From the NCBI RefSeq assembly GCF_003130795.1, contig NZ_CP029352.1, positions 970,001 to 1,034,000 on the forward strand: a DNA stretch of 64,000 bases. The letters run 5' to 3'. The notes under the pieces were generated by a model. It worked only from the letters and a program-made list of their open reading frames with translations. It was not told the origin of the DNA and did no database searches. This stretch comes from Azospirillum thermophilum. Its GTDB lineage: Bacteria > Pseudomonadota > Alphaproteobacteria > Azospirillales > Azospirillaceae. A program made the position numbers and the translations under genes. Position 1 is the stretch's first letter. Each line of letters begins with the position of its first letter. This document shows, piece after piece, positions 51,814 through 60,383 of the stretch.

Positions 51814-51846
51814 AAGGGCGCCTTCCCCACCGGGAAGGCGCCCTTT
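51814..51846 (+). terminator. Intrinsic terminator after gap, bidirectional
   Basis: 14-bp stem AAGGGCGCCTTCCC / GGGAAGGCGCCCTT with a 4-base loop, then TTTCC on the plus strand, 28 bp after the gap stop. The left side is A-rich, so it can also end the convergent chemoreceptor transcript. Confidence 0.85.
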
Positions 51847-51890
51847 CCATTTCGCCGGTTCCTTTTCGCCGAAGCGGCTGCGGTGGCCAC

Positions 51891-53579
51891 TCAGGCCGCC
51901 CGCACCGTCTGCAGGAAGCTCGTCACCTGGGTCCGCAGGGTCGAGGCCTGCTGCGACAGGCTGCCGAGCGCATCGACCAGTTCGCGCGCCGTGCGCCCGC
52001 TCTCGTCGGAGGCCGAGGTGACGCCGCCGATGCTGGACGACACCTCGACGGTGCCGGAAGCGGCCTGCTGGATGCTGCGCGAGATTTCCGCCGTCGCGGC
52101 GTTCTGCTCCTCCACCGCGGCGGAGATGGCGGCGGCGATGCCGCTCAGCCGGTCGATGACCGACGCGACGTCCTGGATTTCCTGGACCGCCTGCGCCGTC
52201 ACTCCCTGGATGCCGGACATCTGGCCGCCGATCTCCTCGGTCGCCTTGGCCGTCTGGTTGGCGAGCGCCTTGACCTCGCTGGCGACCACGGCGAAGCCCT
52301 TGCCAGCCTCGCCGGCCCGCGCCGCCTCGATGGTGGCGTTCAGCGCCAGCAGGTTGGTCTGGCCGGCAATGGAGTTGATCAGTTCCACCACAGCACCGAT
52401 GCGGGTGACCGCATCCGCGAGGCTGCCGATGCGCGTGTTGGCCTGCTGGGCCATACCCACCGCCTCGCCGGCCACGCGGCTGGCTTCCGACACCTGCTGC
52501 CCGATCTCGACGATCGAACCGGAAAGCTGCTGGGTCGCGGTGGCGACGGTCTGGACGTTGGCCGCCGTGGCGCTGCTGGCGGAGGCGACGACGGTCGCCA
52601 ACTGGTTGGTCTGGTCGGCCGCGCTGGACATCGCCTGGACCTTGCCCTCCAGCACCCCGGTCGCCGTCGACAGCGACTGGATCACGCTGCCGACCGAACT
52701 CTCGAAGCCGTGGGCCAGCCGGTCGAGGGCCGCGCGCTTGTCCTGCTCGGCACGGCGCGAAGCCTCCTCCTGTTCGGCCTCCAGGCGGCGGCGGGCCTCG
52801 GCGTGTTCCTTGAACACCTGCACGGCGCGGCCCATGTCGCCCAGTTCGTCAAGCCGGTCGGCCTCCGGGACGGTGACCGTCAGGTCGCCGCGCGACAGCG
52901 TCAGCATGGCCCGCGACAGGCTCCGGATGCGGGCGCTGATGCTCGTTCCGACCAGCGCGATCAGCCCGACCACCGGCAGGGCCAGAAGAAGCACCGCCCC
53001 CAGCAGGGTCTTCAGATTATCGAGGAAGCGCTCCTTCAGGTCGTCGACATAGACACCGGTGCCGATGACGACCTTCCACGGCTCGAAATGCTTCACATAG
53101 CTCAGCTTCGGCGAAGGCTCCTTGGCGTTCGGCTTGGGAAACTCGTACTCGACGAAGGCCTCGCCCTTGCCGGCCGCCCCGTCGACCATCGCGCGGACGT
53201 AGAAGACGCCGTTGGCGTCCTTGTTCTCGCGCTGGTACTGGCCGATCAGGTCGGGCCGGAACGGGTGCAGCAACAGCTTGTACTCCGTGCTGATGACGAA
53301 GAGATACTCCTTGCCGTCATAGAGCATGGCGTAGAGGTTGGACTTGAAGCGGTCGAGAGCCTGCTCGCGCGTCAGCCGTCCGGCCTTCACCTCGGCTTCG
53401 TAGCTGGCGGCGACCCCGCTGGCCGTCTCGACAACGGCCCGCAACGTCGCCATCCGGTCTTTGTACATGCTGTCGTAGTTCAGCCAGGCGGCAGCCGTCG
53501 CGATCGCCAGCGAGGCGAAGGCGGACAGGACGACGAGTCCCCAGAGTTTCGTACGAAGCGTCAAGCTTTTAAGGAACAT
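51891..53579 (-). CDS. Methyl-accepting chemotaxis protein with Cache sensor
   Basis: 562 residues from ATG 53579 (GAGGGGG upstream). Helix 1 (about 12-32) and helix 2 (about 193-215) flank a periplasmic single Cache domain ([39 protein letters not shown] landmarks). HAMP (about 215-270) and a long signalling coiled coil follow, with the conserved hairpin tip [20 protein letters not shown] (20 residues). There is no C-terminal CheR/CheB pentapeptide. DctP- and carboxylate-type ligands are common for this sensor, but the ligand here is unknown. Confidence 0.93.
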   Translation of the reverse strand: MFLKSLTLRTKLWGLVVLSAFASLAIATAAAWLNYDSMYKDRMATLRAVVETASGVAASYEAEVKAGRLTREQALDRFKSNLYAMLYDGKEYLFVISTEYKLLLHPFRPDLIGQYQRENKDANGVFYVRAMVDGAAGKGEAFVEYEFPKPNAKEPSPKLSYVKHFEPWKVVIGTGVYVDDLKERFLDNLKTLLGAVLLLALPVVGLIALVGTSISARIRSLSRAMLTLSRGDLTVTVPEADRLDELGDMGRAVQVFKEHAEARRRLEAEQEEASRRAEQDKRAALDRLAHGFESSVGSVIQSLSTATGVLEGKVQAMSSAADQTNQLATVVASASSATAANVQTVATATQQLSGSIVEIGQQVSEASRVAGEAVGMAQQANTRIGSLADAVTRIGAVVELINSIAGQTNLLALNATIEAARAGEAGKGFAVVASEVKALANQTAKATEEIGGQMSGIQGVTAQAVQEIQDVASVIDRLSGIAAAISAAVEEQNAATAEISRSIQQAASGTVEVSSSIGGVTSASDESGRTARELVDALGSLSQQASTLRTQVTSFLQTVRAA

Positions 53580-53945
53580 GGCGGCACCCCCTCTTTTCCC
53601 GAGGGAATCTGCAAGCGCAATGCCATCATAGCGAGTATGCCGACCCGCATAAATCGGTAGGCACAATTGACATGGGGGTTTCAACGGCGTCCGGGCCTCT
53701 CCGCTTCACAGCCGGCGCTCCGGCGGCAGAGGCGCCGCTGCATACCGCCGCCGCCTGCGGAGAATTCCGATAATGCATTGCAAAATGCGACGCAGGATGA
53801 AGACATTGCGCCGCGGGACAAGCATCCAGACCGAAATGAAAGCGTCATATTCTGCCGGACGCGATTATGATCGCTGCGGCATTTCGATGCATGTCCGTGG
53901 ATCGTCGCGGAGACTGCAGCGCTACTCTTGCAAGGAACCTGCCGA
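53580..53945. other. Intergenic region upstream of the chemoreceptor
   Basis: 366 bp between the chemoreceptor start and the hicB-like stop, both on the minus strand. It is somewhat richer in A/T than its flanks around 53770-53880. A 67-codon plus-strand frame (53667-53870) has no ribosome site and a composition unlike the neighbours. No promoter, repeat or RNA element was recognised with confidence. Confidence 0.35.
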
Positions 53946-54293
53946 TCAGGACCGGAGTTTTACGGAGTTCACGCCGGCCGCTTCGCTGAGGCAGTCGGCG
54001 ATCCAGGCGGCGACGCTCTTCCCGTCGCGCTGGGCGCAGGCGACGATGGCCCGGTGCAGCATGGGATTGACGCGGATCGACAGGCGGCCGGAACAGGGCG
54101 GCTCGACCCCGACGCCCATGCCGCTGGAAAGCTCCAGATACTCGTCGACCGCGCGTTGGAAGGACTCGCGCAACTCGTCCACCGAACGACCGGTGAAGGT
54201 GATCCCGTCCCGCGTGTTGATGACTTCCCCGACGAAGATTCCGGCCTCGCTGTCGAAGTCGATCTGGGCCTTGTAGCCCTTGTAGTCCATCAT
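53946..54293 (-). CDS. HicB-family antitoxin-like protein without visible HicA
   Basis: 115 residues. The N-terminal HicB fold is clear (YKAQIDFDSEAGIFVGEVI, DGITFTGRSVDELRESFQRAVDEYLE landmarks). A C-terminal ribbon-helix-helix region follows (RLSIRVNPMLHRAIVACAQ, SVAAWIADCL). HicB normally neutralises the mRNA interferase HicA encoded beside it. No HicA-like frame with its GSH(R/T) motif is seen on either side, so this looks like an orphan copy, possibly acting only as a DNA-binding regulator. Confidence 0.82.
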   Translation of the reverse strand: MMDYKGYKAQIDFDSEAGIFVGEVINTRDGITFTGRSVDELRESFQRAVDEYLELSSGMGVGVEPPCSGRLSIRVNPMLHRAIVACAQRDGKSVAAWIADCLSEAAGVNSVKLRS

Positions 54294-54469
54294 CGCGGCG
54301 ATCCTGGCGAAGCGGCCACCACTGTGGCGGCGTCACCGGAGGACGATACCTCCACCTGCCGGGCAGCGGTTTGACCTGCCTCAATTCTCACAGCCGAGAC
54401 GGGGGTTTGTCGCGCCCCGCCCCCCGTGCCACACTGGCGCACCCCACCCCTCCGCCGCCGCGCCGCTCC

Positions 54470-54931
54470 ATGTCCCCTGCCGAGTTCCCGATCGACCTGC
54501 CCGCCCCGCTTCGCCCGATCCGGCTGCACGGGCTTGCCGAGGCGCAGGCCGCCTTCGACGCCGCCGCGGCGCTCGGCCGCCCCCTGGTCCTGCTCAGCCC
54601 GCCGGGCGCCGGCGCCCTGTGGTTCCGCAAGCTTCTGGAGACCGCCGCCGCGGCCCGCCCCGGTCTCTCGGTGGCCGGCGTGTTCGACTGCGGCGACCGC
54701 GCCGGGGACGCCCAGGGGGCGCTCGCCGCCGGACTGCGCCTCCTCCTGTTCCGGGGCCATCCCGGAGCCGCCGCCCGGCTGGCGGATGTGGCGGCCCGCG
54801 TCGGCGGGCGGGTGCTGACCGATCTGCCGCCCCCGCTCGACCTGCGCGGCGTCCGCGACCCGCGGGCCGCCTGCCGGGCCTGGCTGTCGGACCCGGCGGA
54901 GGCATCCCCGCCCGCCGGACCGGGGGCATAG
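54470..54931 (+). CDS. Conserved hypothetical protein
   Basis: 153 residues from ATG 54470; a start at 54371 would add a basic low-complexity leader. Alternating alpha/beta pattern: RPLVLLSPPGAGALWFRKLLETA, quoted as landmarks VLLSPPGAGA and LWFRKLL, then VAGVFDCGDRAGDAQGAL and LRLLLFRGHP. No signal peptide or membrane helix, and no family recognised. It lies between a HicB-like gene and fba on the strand of fba; a role in this metabolic group is only positional inference. Confidence 0.55.
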   Translation: MSPAEFPIDLPAPLRPIRLHGLAEAQAAFDAAAALGRPLVLLSPPGAGALWFRKLLETAAAARPGLSVAGVFDCGDRAGDAQGALAAGLRLLLFRGHPGAAARLADVAARVGGRVLTDLPPPLDLRGVRDPRAACRAWLSDPAEASPPAGPGA

Positions 54932-55018
54932 GACCGGCCTACCGCTTTTTCGCCCGATGCCACCGCGCAAAGGTGGTGTACGCTCGTCTTCAGGATGATT
55001 GGGCGGTAATCAGGTCCG

Positions 55019-55267
55019 ATGAGCAGCACGACAACCCGGCCGCCGGAGCCTGAAACCGGCCCCTCCCCCCTCGATGTCGAGCCCTGCGGGCGCGCCGCCG
55101 GCGGCGGACGCAGGCCGCTGGGGCGACCCTTCCCCGAACCGGCGGTCGAGAAGATCCGCGGGCCGAAGCTGGCGGCGCTGTGGCTGACGCTGATGGCGGC
55201 GGCCTGGGCGGTGATGATCGGCGCCGGCTACGGCTTCTACGTCCTGGTCAGCGGCTCGCTCCTCTGA
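55019..55267 (+). CDS. Small single-helix membrane protein
   Basis: 82 residues. The first 45 are Pro/Gly/Arg-rich and probably disordered. One hydrophobic helix lies at about 51-79 (LAALWLTLMAAAWAVMIGAG). No family recognised. It lies 87 bp downstream of the preceding hypothetical gene, with 181 bp to fba. Confidence 0.5.
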   Translation: MSSTTTRPPEPETGPSPLDVEPCGRAAGGGRRPLGRPFPEPAVEKIRGPKLAALWLTLMAAAWAVMIGAGYGFYVLVSGSLL

Positions 55268-55448
55268 GGCGGCGCCCGGGCGGGCGCGACGGGCCCGAAC
55301 CGGATCGCCGCGCCGAAACGGTTACCCACGAATCCTGGGCCCCGACGCGGGGCGGATGGCCGCTTTATGCCCCTGGCGGCGTTGCAAAGCGGTCCGTGCT
55401 GGGCTAAGACGGCGCCATTTCCAGAAACGCCCCAGGGGAAGAGCCACA

Positions 55449-56378
55449 ATGAAGCTCACTCGCCGCGTCAAAGAGATCCTCGCGAATTACGAGAGCGACA
55501 ATCCGGGCACCAAGGCGAACCTCGCCCGCATCCTGATGGAAGGCAAGCTGGGCGGCACCGGCAAGCTGGTCATCCTGCCGGTCGACCAGGGTTTCGAGCA
55601 TGGCCCGGCGCGCAGCTTCGGCCCCAACGAGCCGGGCTATGACCCGCATTACCACTACCAGCTCGCCATCGACGCGGGCTGCAACGCCTACGCGGCTCCC
55701 CTGGGCTCGCTGGAGGCCGGCGCCGACACCTTCGCCGGCTCGATCCCGCTGATCCTCAAGATGAACAGCGCCAACAGCCTGTCCACCCAGAAGGCGAACG
55801 CCGACCAGGCCGTCACCGCCTCGGTCCAGGACGCGCTGCGCATCGGCGCGTCGGCCATCGGCTTCACCATCTATCCCGGCTCGGAAGCCATGTACGACCA
55901 GTACGAGGAGTTCCGCGAGCTGTCGAAGGAGGCGAAGTCCTACGGCCTCGCCACCGTGCTGTGGTCCTACCCGCGCGGCGGCAACATCTCCAAGGACGGC
56001 GAGCTGGCGATGGACGTCATCGGCTACGCCGCCCACATGGCCGCCCTGCTCGGCGCCCACATCATCAAGGTGAAGCTGCCGTCCGCCCATCTGGAGCAGG
56101 CGGAGGCCAAGAAGGTCTACGAGTCCAAGAACATCCCGATCGCCACCCAGGCCGAGCGCGTCCGCCACATCATGCAGTGCGCCTTCAACGGCCGCCGCAT
56201 CGTGGTCTTCTCGGGCGGCGCCACCAAGGGCGAGGATGCGGTGTTCGAGGATGCCCGCGCCATCCGCGACGGCGGCGGCAACGGCTCGATCATCGGGCGC
56301 AACGCGTTCCAGCGTCCGCGTGACGAGGCCCTGAAGCTGCTCGACCGGATCATGAAGATCTACCAGGGCAAGGAGTAA
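55449..56378 (+). CDS. fba: Fructose-bisphosphate aldolase, class I (DhnA/FbaB type)
   Basis: 309 residues from ATG 55449 with AGGGGAAG upstream; the longer frame to 55356 has an implausible Cys/Arg-rich leader. Landmarks are ILPVDQGFEHGPARSF, ANADQAVTASVQDAL, HIIKVKLPSAH with the Schiff-base Lys, and VFSGGATKGEDA. It cleaves fructose-1,6-bisphosphate without metal. It is unrelated to the class II enzyme often found in this gene cluster. thiE starts 3 bp after its stop. Confidence 0.93.
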   Translation: MKLTRRVKEILANYESDNPGTKANLARILMEGKLGGTGKLVILPVDQGFEHGPARSFGPNEPGYDPHYHYQLAIDAGCNAYAAPLGSLEAGADTFAGSIPLILKMNSANSLSTQKANADQAVTASVQDALRIGASAIGFTIYPGSEAMYDQYEEFRELSKEAKSYGLATVLWSYPRGGNISKDGELAMDVIGYAAHMAALLGAHIIKVKLPSAHLEQAEAKKVYESKNIPIATQAERVRHIMQCAFNGRRIVVFSGGATKGEDAVFEDARAIRDGGGNGSIIGRNAFQRPRDEALKLLDRIMKIYQGKE

Positions 56379-56381
56379 GGG

Positions 56382-57062
56382 TTGCCTCAGGCAAACCACA
56401 GGCAGGCGGAACCACCCGCCTGCCGCCTCTATCTCGTGACGCCGCCGGCCCTGGAGCCGGCGGCGTTCGCGCCGCTGCTGACCCGGGCGCTCGATGCCGG
56501 CGACGTCGCCTGCGTCCAGCTTCGCCTGAAGGACTGCTCCGACGACGACATCCGCCGCGCCTGCGACGTGCTGCGCCCCATCGCGCAGGAGCGCGAGGTC
56601 GCCTTCATCCTGAACGACCATCCGGCGCTGGCGCGCGAGACGGGCTGCGACGGGGTCCATGTCGGCCAGAGCGACACGCCCTACCGGCAGGCCCGCAAGA
56701 TCGTCGGTCCCGACGCCATCGTCGGTGTCACCTGCCACGACAGCCGCCACTTCGCCATGGTCGCCGCCGAGGACGGGGCGGACTATGTGGCCTTCGGCGC
56801 CTTCTTCCCCACGCAGACCAAGACCGCGGAATACCATGCCACGCCCGACCTGCTGCGCTGGTGGTCGGAACTGATGGAGGTGCCCTGCGTCGCCATCGGC
56901 GGCATCACCGCCGACAACTGCGCCCCGCTGGTACGGGCCGGTGCCGATTTCCTGGCGGTGGTCAACGCCGTCTGGGGACATCCCGACGGGCCGGCCGCCG
57001 GAGTCAAGGCCCTGAACGCGGCCATCGCGGCCGCCCTTGCCGGTACCGGCGACGCCGCCTGA
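56382..57062 (+). CDS. thiE: Thiamine-phosphate synthase
   Basis: 226 residues of TIM-barrel fold. [38 protein letters not shown] (landmarks NDHP and GVHVGQ), and AIGGITADN are family features. It joins hydroxymethylpyrimidine-PP and thiazole phosphate. The TTG at 56382 is preceded by AAGGAG that overlaps the end of fba, so it is the likely start. Its link to fba and tkt is sensible because transketolase needs thiamine diphosphate. No TPP riboswitch was seen ahead of it. Confidence 0.9.
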   Translation: MPQANHRQAEPPACRLYLVTPPALEPAAFAPLLTRALDAGDVACVQLRLKDCSDDDIRRACDVLRPIAQEREVAFILNDHPALARETGCDGVHVGQSDTPYRQARKIVGPDAIVGVTCHDSRHFAMVAAEDGADYVAFGAFFPTQTKTAEYHATPDLLRWWSELMEVPCVAIGGITADNCAPLVRAGADFLAVVNAVWGHPDGPAAGVKALNAAIAAALAGTGDAA

Positions 57063-57084
57063 CAGCGGCCGGAACAGACAGATC

Positions 57085-57890
57085 ATGGACATCCTGACGC
57101 CCGAGACCCTGGGCACCCTGTTCGCCGTCGGCCTGCTGGCCGGCTTCATCGATTCCATCGCCGGCGGCGGCGGGCTGCTCAGCATCCCCGCCCTGCTGGC
57201 CGCCGGGCTTCCGCCGGCCGAGACGCTGGCGACCAACAAGCTGCAGGCCAGCTTCGGCTCCTTCTCCGCCACGCTGAAATTCGTGCGCCAGGGGGAGGTT
57301 CGGCCGGGCAGCATGCTGCCGATGATCGTCTGCACCTTCATCGGTGCGGCGGCCGGCGCCATCATCGTCCAGATCCTCGATTCGAGCTTCCTGCGCGACG
57401 TCATCCCGCTTCTGCTGATCGGCATCGCCATCTACCTGCTGGTCTCGCCCAAGGCCGGCGACCTCGACGCGCGCCAGCGCATCGGGGAGAACGCCTTCGC
57501 GCTGGCCATCGGCACCGGCATCGGCTTCTACGACGGCTTCTTCGGTCCGGGCACCGGCACCTTCTTCGCCATCGCCTTCGTCAGCCTGCTCGGCTACAAC
57601 CTGCGCAAGGCGACCGCCCATACCAAGGTGCTGAACTTCACCAGCAACATCGCCTCCCTCCTCTTCTTCCTGGCGGGCGGGCACGTGCTGTGGACGGTGG
57701 GGCTGCTGATGGGGTGGGACAGTATCTCGGCGCCCAGGCCGGCGCCCACATGGTCATCCGCAACGGCGCCCGCATCGTGCGTCCGATGCTGGTCGTCGCC
57801 TCGCTCGCCATCACCGCCAAGCTGGTATGGAGCGACGAGCACAACATCCTGCGGGAAGCCTTCTTCGCAGCGATCCACTGGATCGGTTGA
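57085..57890 (+). pseudogene. TSUP (TauE/SafE) family transporter, broken by a one-base frameshift
   Basis: Residues 1-209 in the first frame are a typical sulfite exporter TauE/SafE protein: GFIDSIAGGGGLLSIPALL (landmark AGGGGLLSIPAL), LATNKLQASFGSFSA, GFYDGFFGPGTGTF, KVLNFTSNIASLL. After LLMG at 57711 this frame becomes low-complexity Ser/Arg/Pro. The true ending, VGQYLGAQAGAHMVIRNG...RPMLVVASLAITAKLVW, is in another frame stopping at 57890. One G is missing in the run at 57711-57714. Predicted to export sulfite or organosulfonates; substrate unknown. A sequencing error is likely. Confidence 0.83.
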
Positions 57891-58108
57891 GCCGGTCCCC
57901 GACGGCCGAAACCGCCACGATAATCTGACAGAAATCACGCAACCCTGAGACGGGATGCCCATTTCGTGGGCACCCGCCGGCCGGGACGAGGCTGCCCGTG
58001 TCTTCAATGACACACGGGTTGTCCGCCCTGATGACAATCTGCGGTTCCGCCTTTACGTAAGCGTCATATCGTGTATCATAGCGTCAACAACAATTTGGGG
58101 AAGAAACT

Positions 58109-59431
58109 ATGCCGCCGATGACGCTGAAGACACGCCTGCTGACCGCCGCGACCGCGCTTGCCATGGCCGCCCCGGTTCCTGCCCTCGCCGCCGGTTTTGC
58201 CCTCAAGGAACAGAGCGTTTCCGGGCAGGGCACGTCCTATGCCGGCGTGACGGCGGGGGCGAACGGCGACGCCAGCGCCATGTTCTTCAATCCGGCGACC
58301 ATGGGGCTGGTGAAGGGCACGCAGGTCGTCCAGACCGCTTCCGGCCTGATCCTGTCCTCGAAGGTCGAGAGCGCCCGCGCCACCCGTGCGGCGCGGCTGG
58401 GCGGCACGCCGATCGCCGGCAACGCCTCGCCCGGCGACATCGGCCAGGACGCCGTGGTGCCCGCCGGCTACATCGTCTATTCGGTCAGCGATGACCTGAA
58501 GCTCGGCCTGTCGGCCAACGGCCCGTGGGGCCTCGTCACCGACTATGGCGCCAACTGGATCGGCCGCTACCACGGCATCCGGTCGGACCTGCGCACCTAC
58601 AACTTCATGCCGTCGGTCTCCTACCGGCTGCACCCGATGCTGACGCTGGGCGGCGGCATCCAGATCCAGTACGCCAAGGCCAAGCTGTCGCAGGCGACCG
58701 ACTTCGCGATCCGCGCCGGCCGCACGCCCGGCTCGCTGGACGTGCTGAGCGACGTCAAGGGCGACGACTGGGGCTATGGCTTCACGGTCGGCGCCCTGGT
58801 CGAGCCGATGCCCGGGACCCGGATGGGCGTCTCCTACCGTTCCTCCGTCAAGCATGAGCTGAGCGGCGACATCAGCTTCACCGGCCTGCCGGCCCCGCTG
58901 GCCGGCCTGCTGCCGAACCAGGGCGCCAATGCCAAGCTGGTGACGCCGGAGATCGTCAACATCGGCCTCTACCACGAGCTGACCGACAAGTGGGCGGTGA
59001 TGGCCGATGCCCAGTGGACCAACTGGTCGCGCTTCCGCGAGCTGCGCGTCGTCCCGAACAACGCCTCGCTCACCTCGGTGACGGAGGAGCACTGGAAGGA
59101 CACCTGGTTCCTGGCGCTCGGCACCTCCTACAAGGTCACCGACGACCTGACGCTGCGGGCCGGCGCCGCCTTCGACAAGGCGGCGGTCGACGTGTCGCAC
59201 CGCACCCCCCGCATCCCGGAGCAGAACCGCTACTGGCTGTCGGTCGGTGCGGGCTACAAGGTCACCGACTCGCTGCAGGTGGATGTGGCCTACTCGCACA
59301 TCTTCGTGCCCAGCACCACGGTCGACCTGCGCGACAACCTGACCGGCGCGGATGCCGGCCGCGGCAACCTGTTCGTCGACTACAAGAGCTCGATCGACAT
59401 CATCGGCGTCCAGGCCCGCATGTCCTTCTAA
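58109..59431 (+). CDS. FadL/OmpP1/TodX family outer-membrane transporter
   Basis: 440 residues. A signal peptide (about 1-28, ending ALAA) is followed directly by the FadL N-terminal hatch sequence GFALKEQSVSGQGTSYAG and the NPA block FFNPATMG. The rest is alternating beta strands of a 14-strand barrel, ending in a terminal Phe (RMSF) recognised by the BAM complex. It moves long-chain fatty acids or other hydrophobic compounds across the outer membrane. Monocistronic between an A/T-richer upstream region and a strong terminator. Confidence 0.92.
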   Translation: MPPMTLKTRLLTAATALAMAAPVPALAAGFALKEQSVSGQGTSYAGVTAGANGDASAMFFNPATMGLVKGTQVVQTASGLILSSKVESARATRAARLGGTPIAGNASPGDIGQDAVVPAGYIVYSVSDDLKLGLSANGPWGLVTDYGANWIGRYHGIRSDLRTYNFMPSVSYRLHPMLTLGGGIQIQYAKAKLSQATDFAIRAGRTPGSLDVLSDVKGDDWGYGFTVGALVEPMPGTRMGVSYRSSVKHELSGDISFTGLPAPLAGLLPNQGANAKLVTPEIVNIGLYHELTDKWAVMADAQWTNWSRFRELRVVPNNASLTSVTEEHWKDTWFLALGTSYKVTDDLTLRAGAAFDKAAVDVSHRTPRIPEQNRYWLSVGAGYKVTDSLQVDVAYSHIFVPSTTVDLRDNLTGADAGRGNLFVDYKSSIDIIGVQARMSF

Positions 59432-59457
59432 GGACAGCACCCCGCCCGTCCTTTCTC

Positions 59458-59493
59458 GGCGCTGCCGGCCCGCCCCGGCAGCGCCTTTCTTTT
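59458..59493 (+). terminator. Intrinsic terminator of the fadL-type gene
   Basis: Perfect 11-bp stem GGCGCTGCCGG / CCGGCAGCGCC with a 6-base loop and then TTTCTTTT, 26 bp after the stop. It separates the porin gene from the convergent amidotransferase. Confidence 0.9.
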
Positions 59494-59500
59494 GTCCCGG

Positions 59501-60193
59501 TCAGGCGAGCTCCAGCCAGCGCCGGGTCACGGTGCGGGCGAAATCCTCCGCCGCCGGCAGATGGTCCGCCATCGCCTGCTCCAGCCGGTCGAGCGCCACC
59601 GGCGGCGGCGCGTGGCCGTGGTCGGGCTTGGTCGCCCAGCCGCGCAGGATCTCCGCCGTCGCCTCGGGGTGGAACTGGAAGCCGAAGGTGGCGCGGCCGA
59701 GTCGGAAGGCCTGCCGGCCGCACAGCGGGCTTTCGGCCAGATGGACGGCGCCGTCCGGGTAGTCGAAGGTGTCGAAATGCCACTGGGCGACCTGCACCTC
59801 CGGCCCCAGCCCGGCCAGCAGGGGATCCTCCGCCGCTCCGCCGGTCAGCGTCACCGGATGCACGCCCAGTTCCGGAGCCGTATGGCGGTAGACCCGCGCG
59901 CCATAGGCCCGCGCGGCGAGCTGGGCACCAAGGCAGATGCCCATCACCGGCCGCTCCGCCGCGGTGAAGCTGCGGATCCGCTCCATCACCGCGCCGAAAT
60001 GCGGCCCGTGGCCGTCGTCCCAGGCGTCCTGCGGCCCGCCCAGCACCACCAGCCCGGCGAAATCGCCCATCTCCGGGATCGGTTCGCCCTCGTCGGCCGC
60101 GACGGTCACGAGGCCGGCGCCGGCGCGCTCCAGCTCCTCCCCCACCAGCCCGGCCGGGGCGGTATGGCTGTTCTGGATCACCAGGATACGCAT
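59501..60193 (-). CDS. Class I glutamine amidotransferase (GuaA-like domain protein)
   Basis: 230 residues from ATG 60193 (GGGGGGGA upstream); the longer frame to 60247 is not needed. The triad is visible: Cys in GICLGAQLAA, then His and Glu in FQFHPEATAE. GLVVLGGPQDAWDD is the oxyanion-strand region. It is a stand-alone amidotransferase-like protein as in the YfeJ/GMP synthase-like group; members may hydrolyse glutamine or gamma-glutamyl compounds. The substrate is not evident from context. Confidence 0.88.
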   Translation of the reverse strand: MRILVIQNSHTAPAGLVGEELERAGAGLVTVAADEGEPIPEMGDFAGLVVLGGPQDAWDDGHGPHFGAVMERIRSFTAAERPVMGICLGAQLAARAYGARVYRHTAPELGVHPVTLTGGAAEDPLLAGLGPEVQVAQWHFDTFDYPDGAVHLAESPLCGRQAFRLGRATFGFQFHPEATAEILRGWATKPDHGHAPPPVALDRLEQAMADHLPAAEDFARTVTRRWLELA

Positions 60194-60383
60194 GGATTCC
60201 CCCCGCCGCTGCCCCGTGAAGACCGTCGTCATGATGACCGCCCTCATATAGGGAGGCCATGCCTGCGGCGATCAAGCCTGGGCAGGGCCGCGCAAGGCGG
60301 CTATGCGCAGCTCCGCTTTCTTGGGTTAGGATGCCGCTTGTTCCCGGGCCGCCCGCGGCAACAGACAGAGGATCACCGCAATC

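Noticed and set aside
53667..53870. Plus-strand 67-codon frame between hicB and the chemoreceptor
   Set aside because: No ribosome site, composition unlike a soluble or membrane protein, and no domain.
54290..54970. Minus-strand frame upstream of hicB as possible HicA toxin
   Set aside because: At 226 codons it is much longer than HicA, lacks the double-stranded-RNA-binding-like fold motif, and mirrors the plus-strand hypothetical gene.
56379..56400. TPP riboswitch before thiE
   Set aside because: Only 3 bp separate fba and thiE, and no THI-box pattern is seen upstream of fba.
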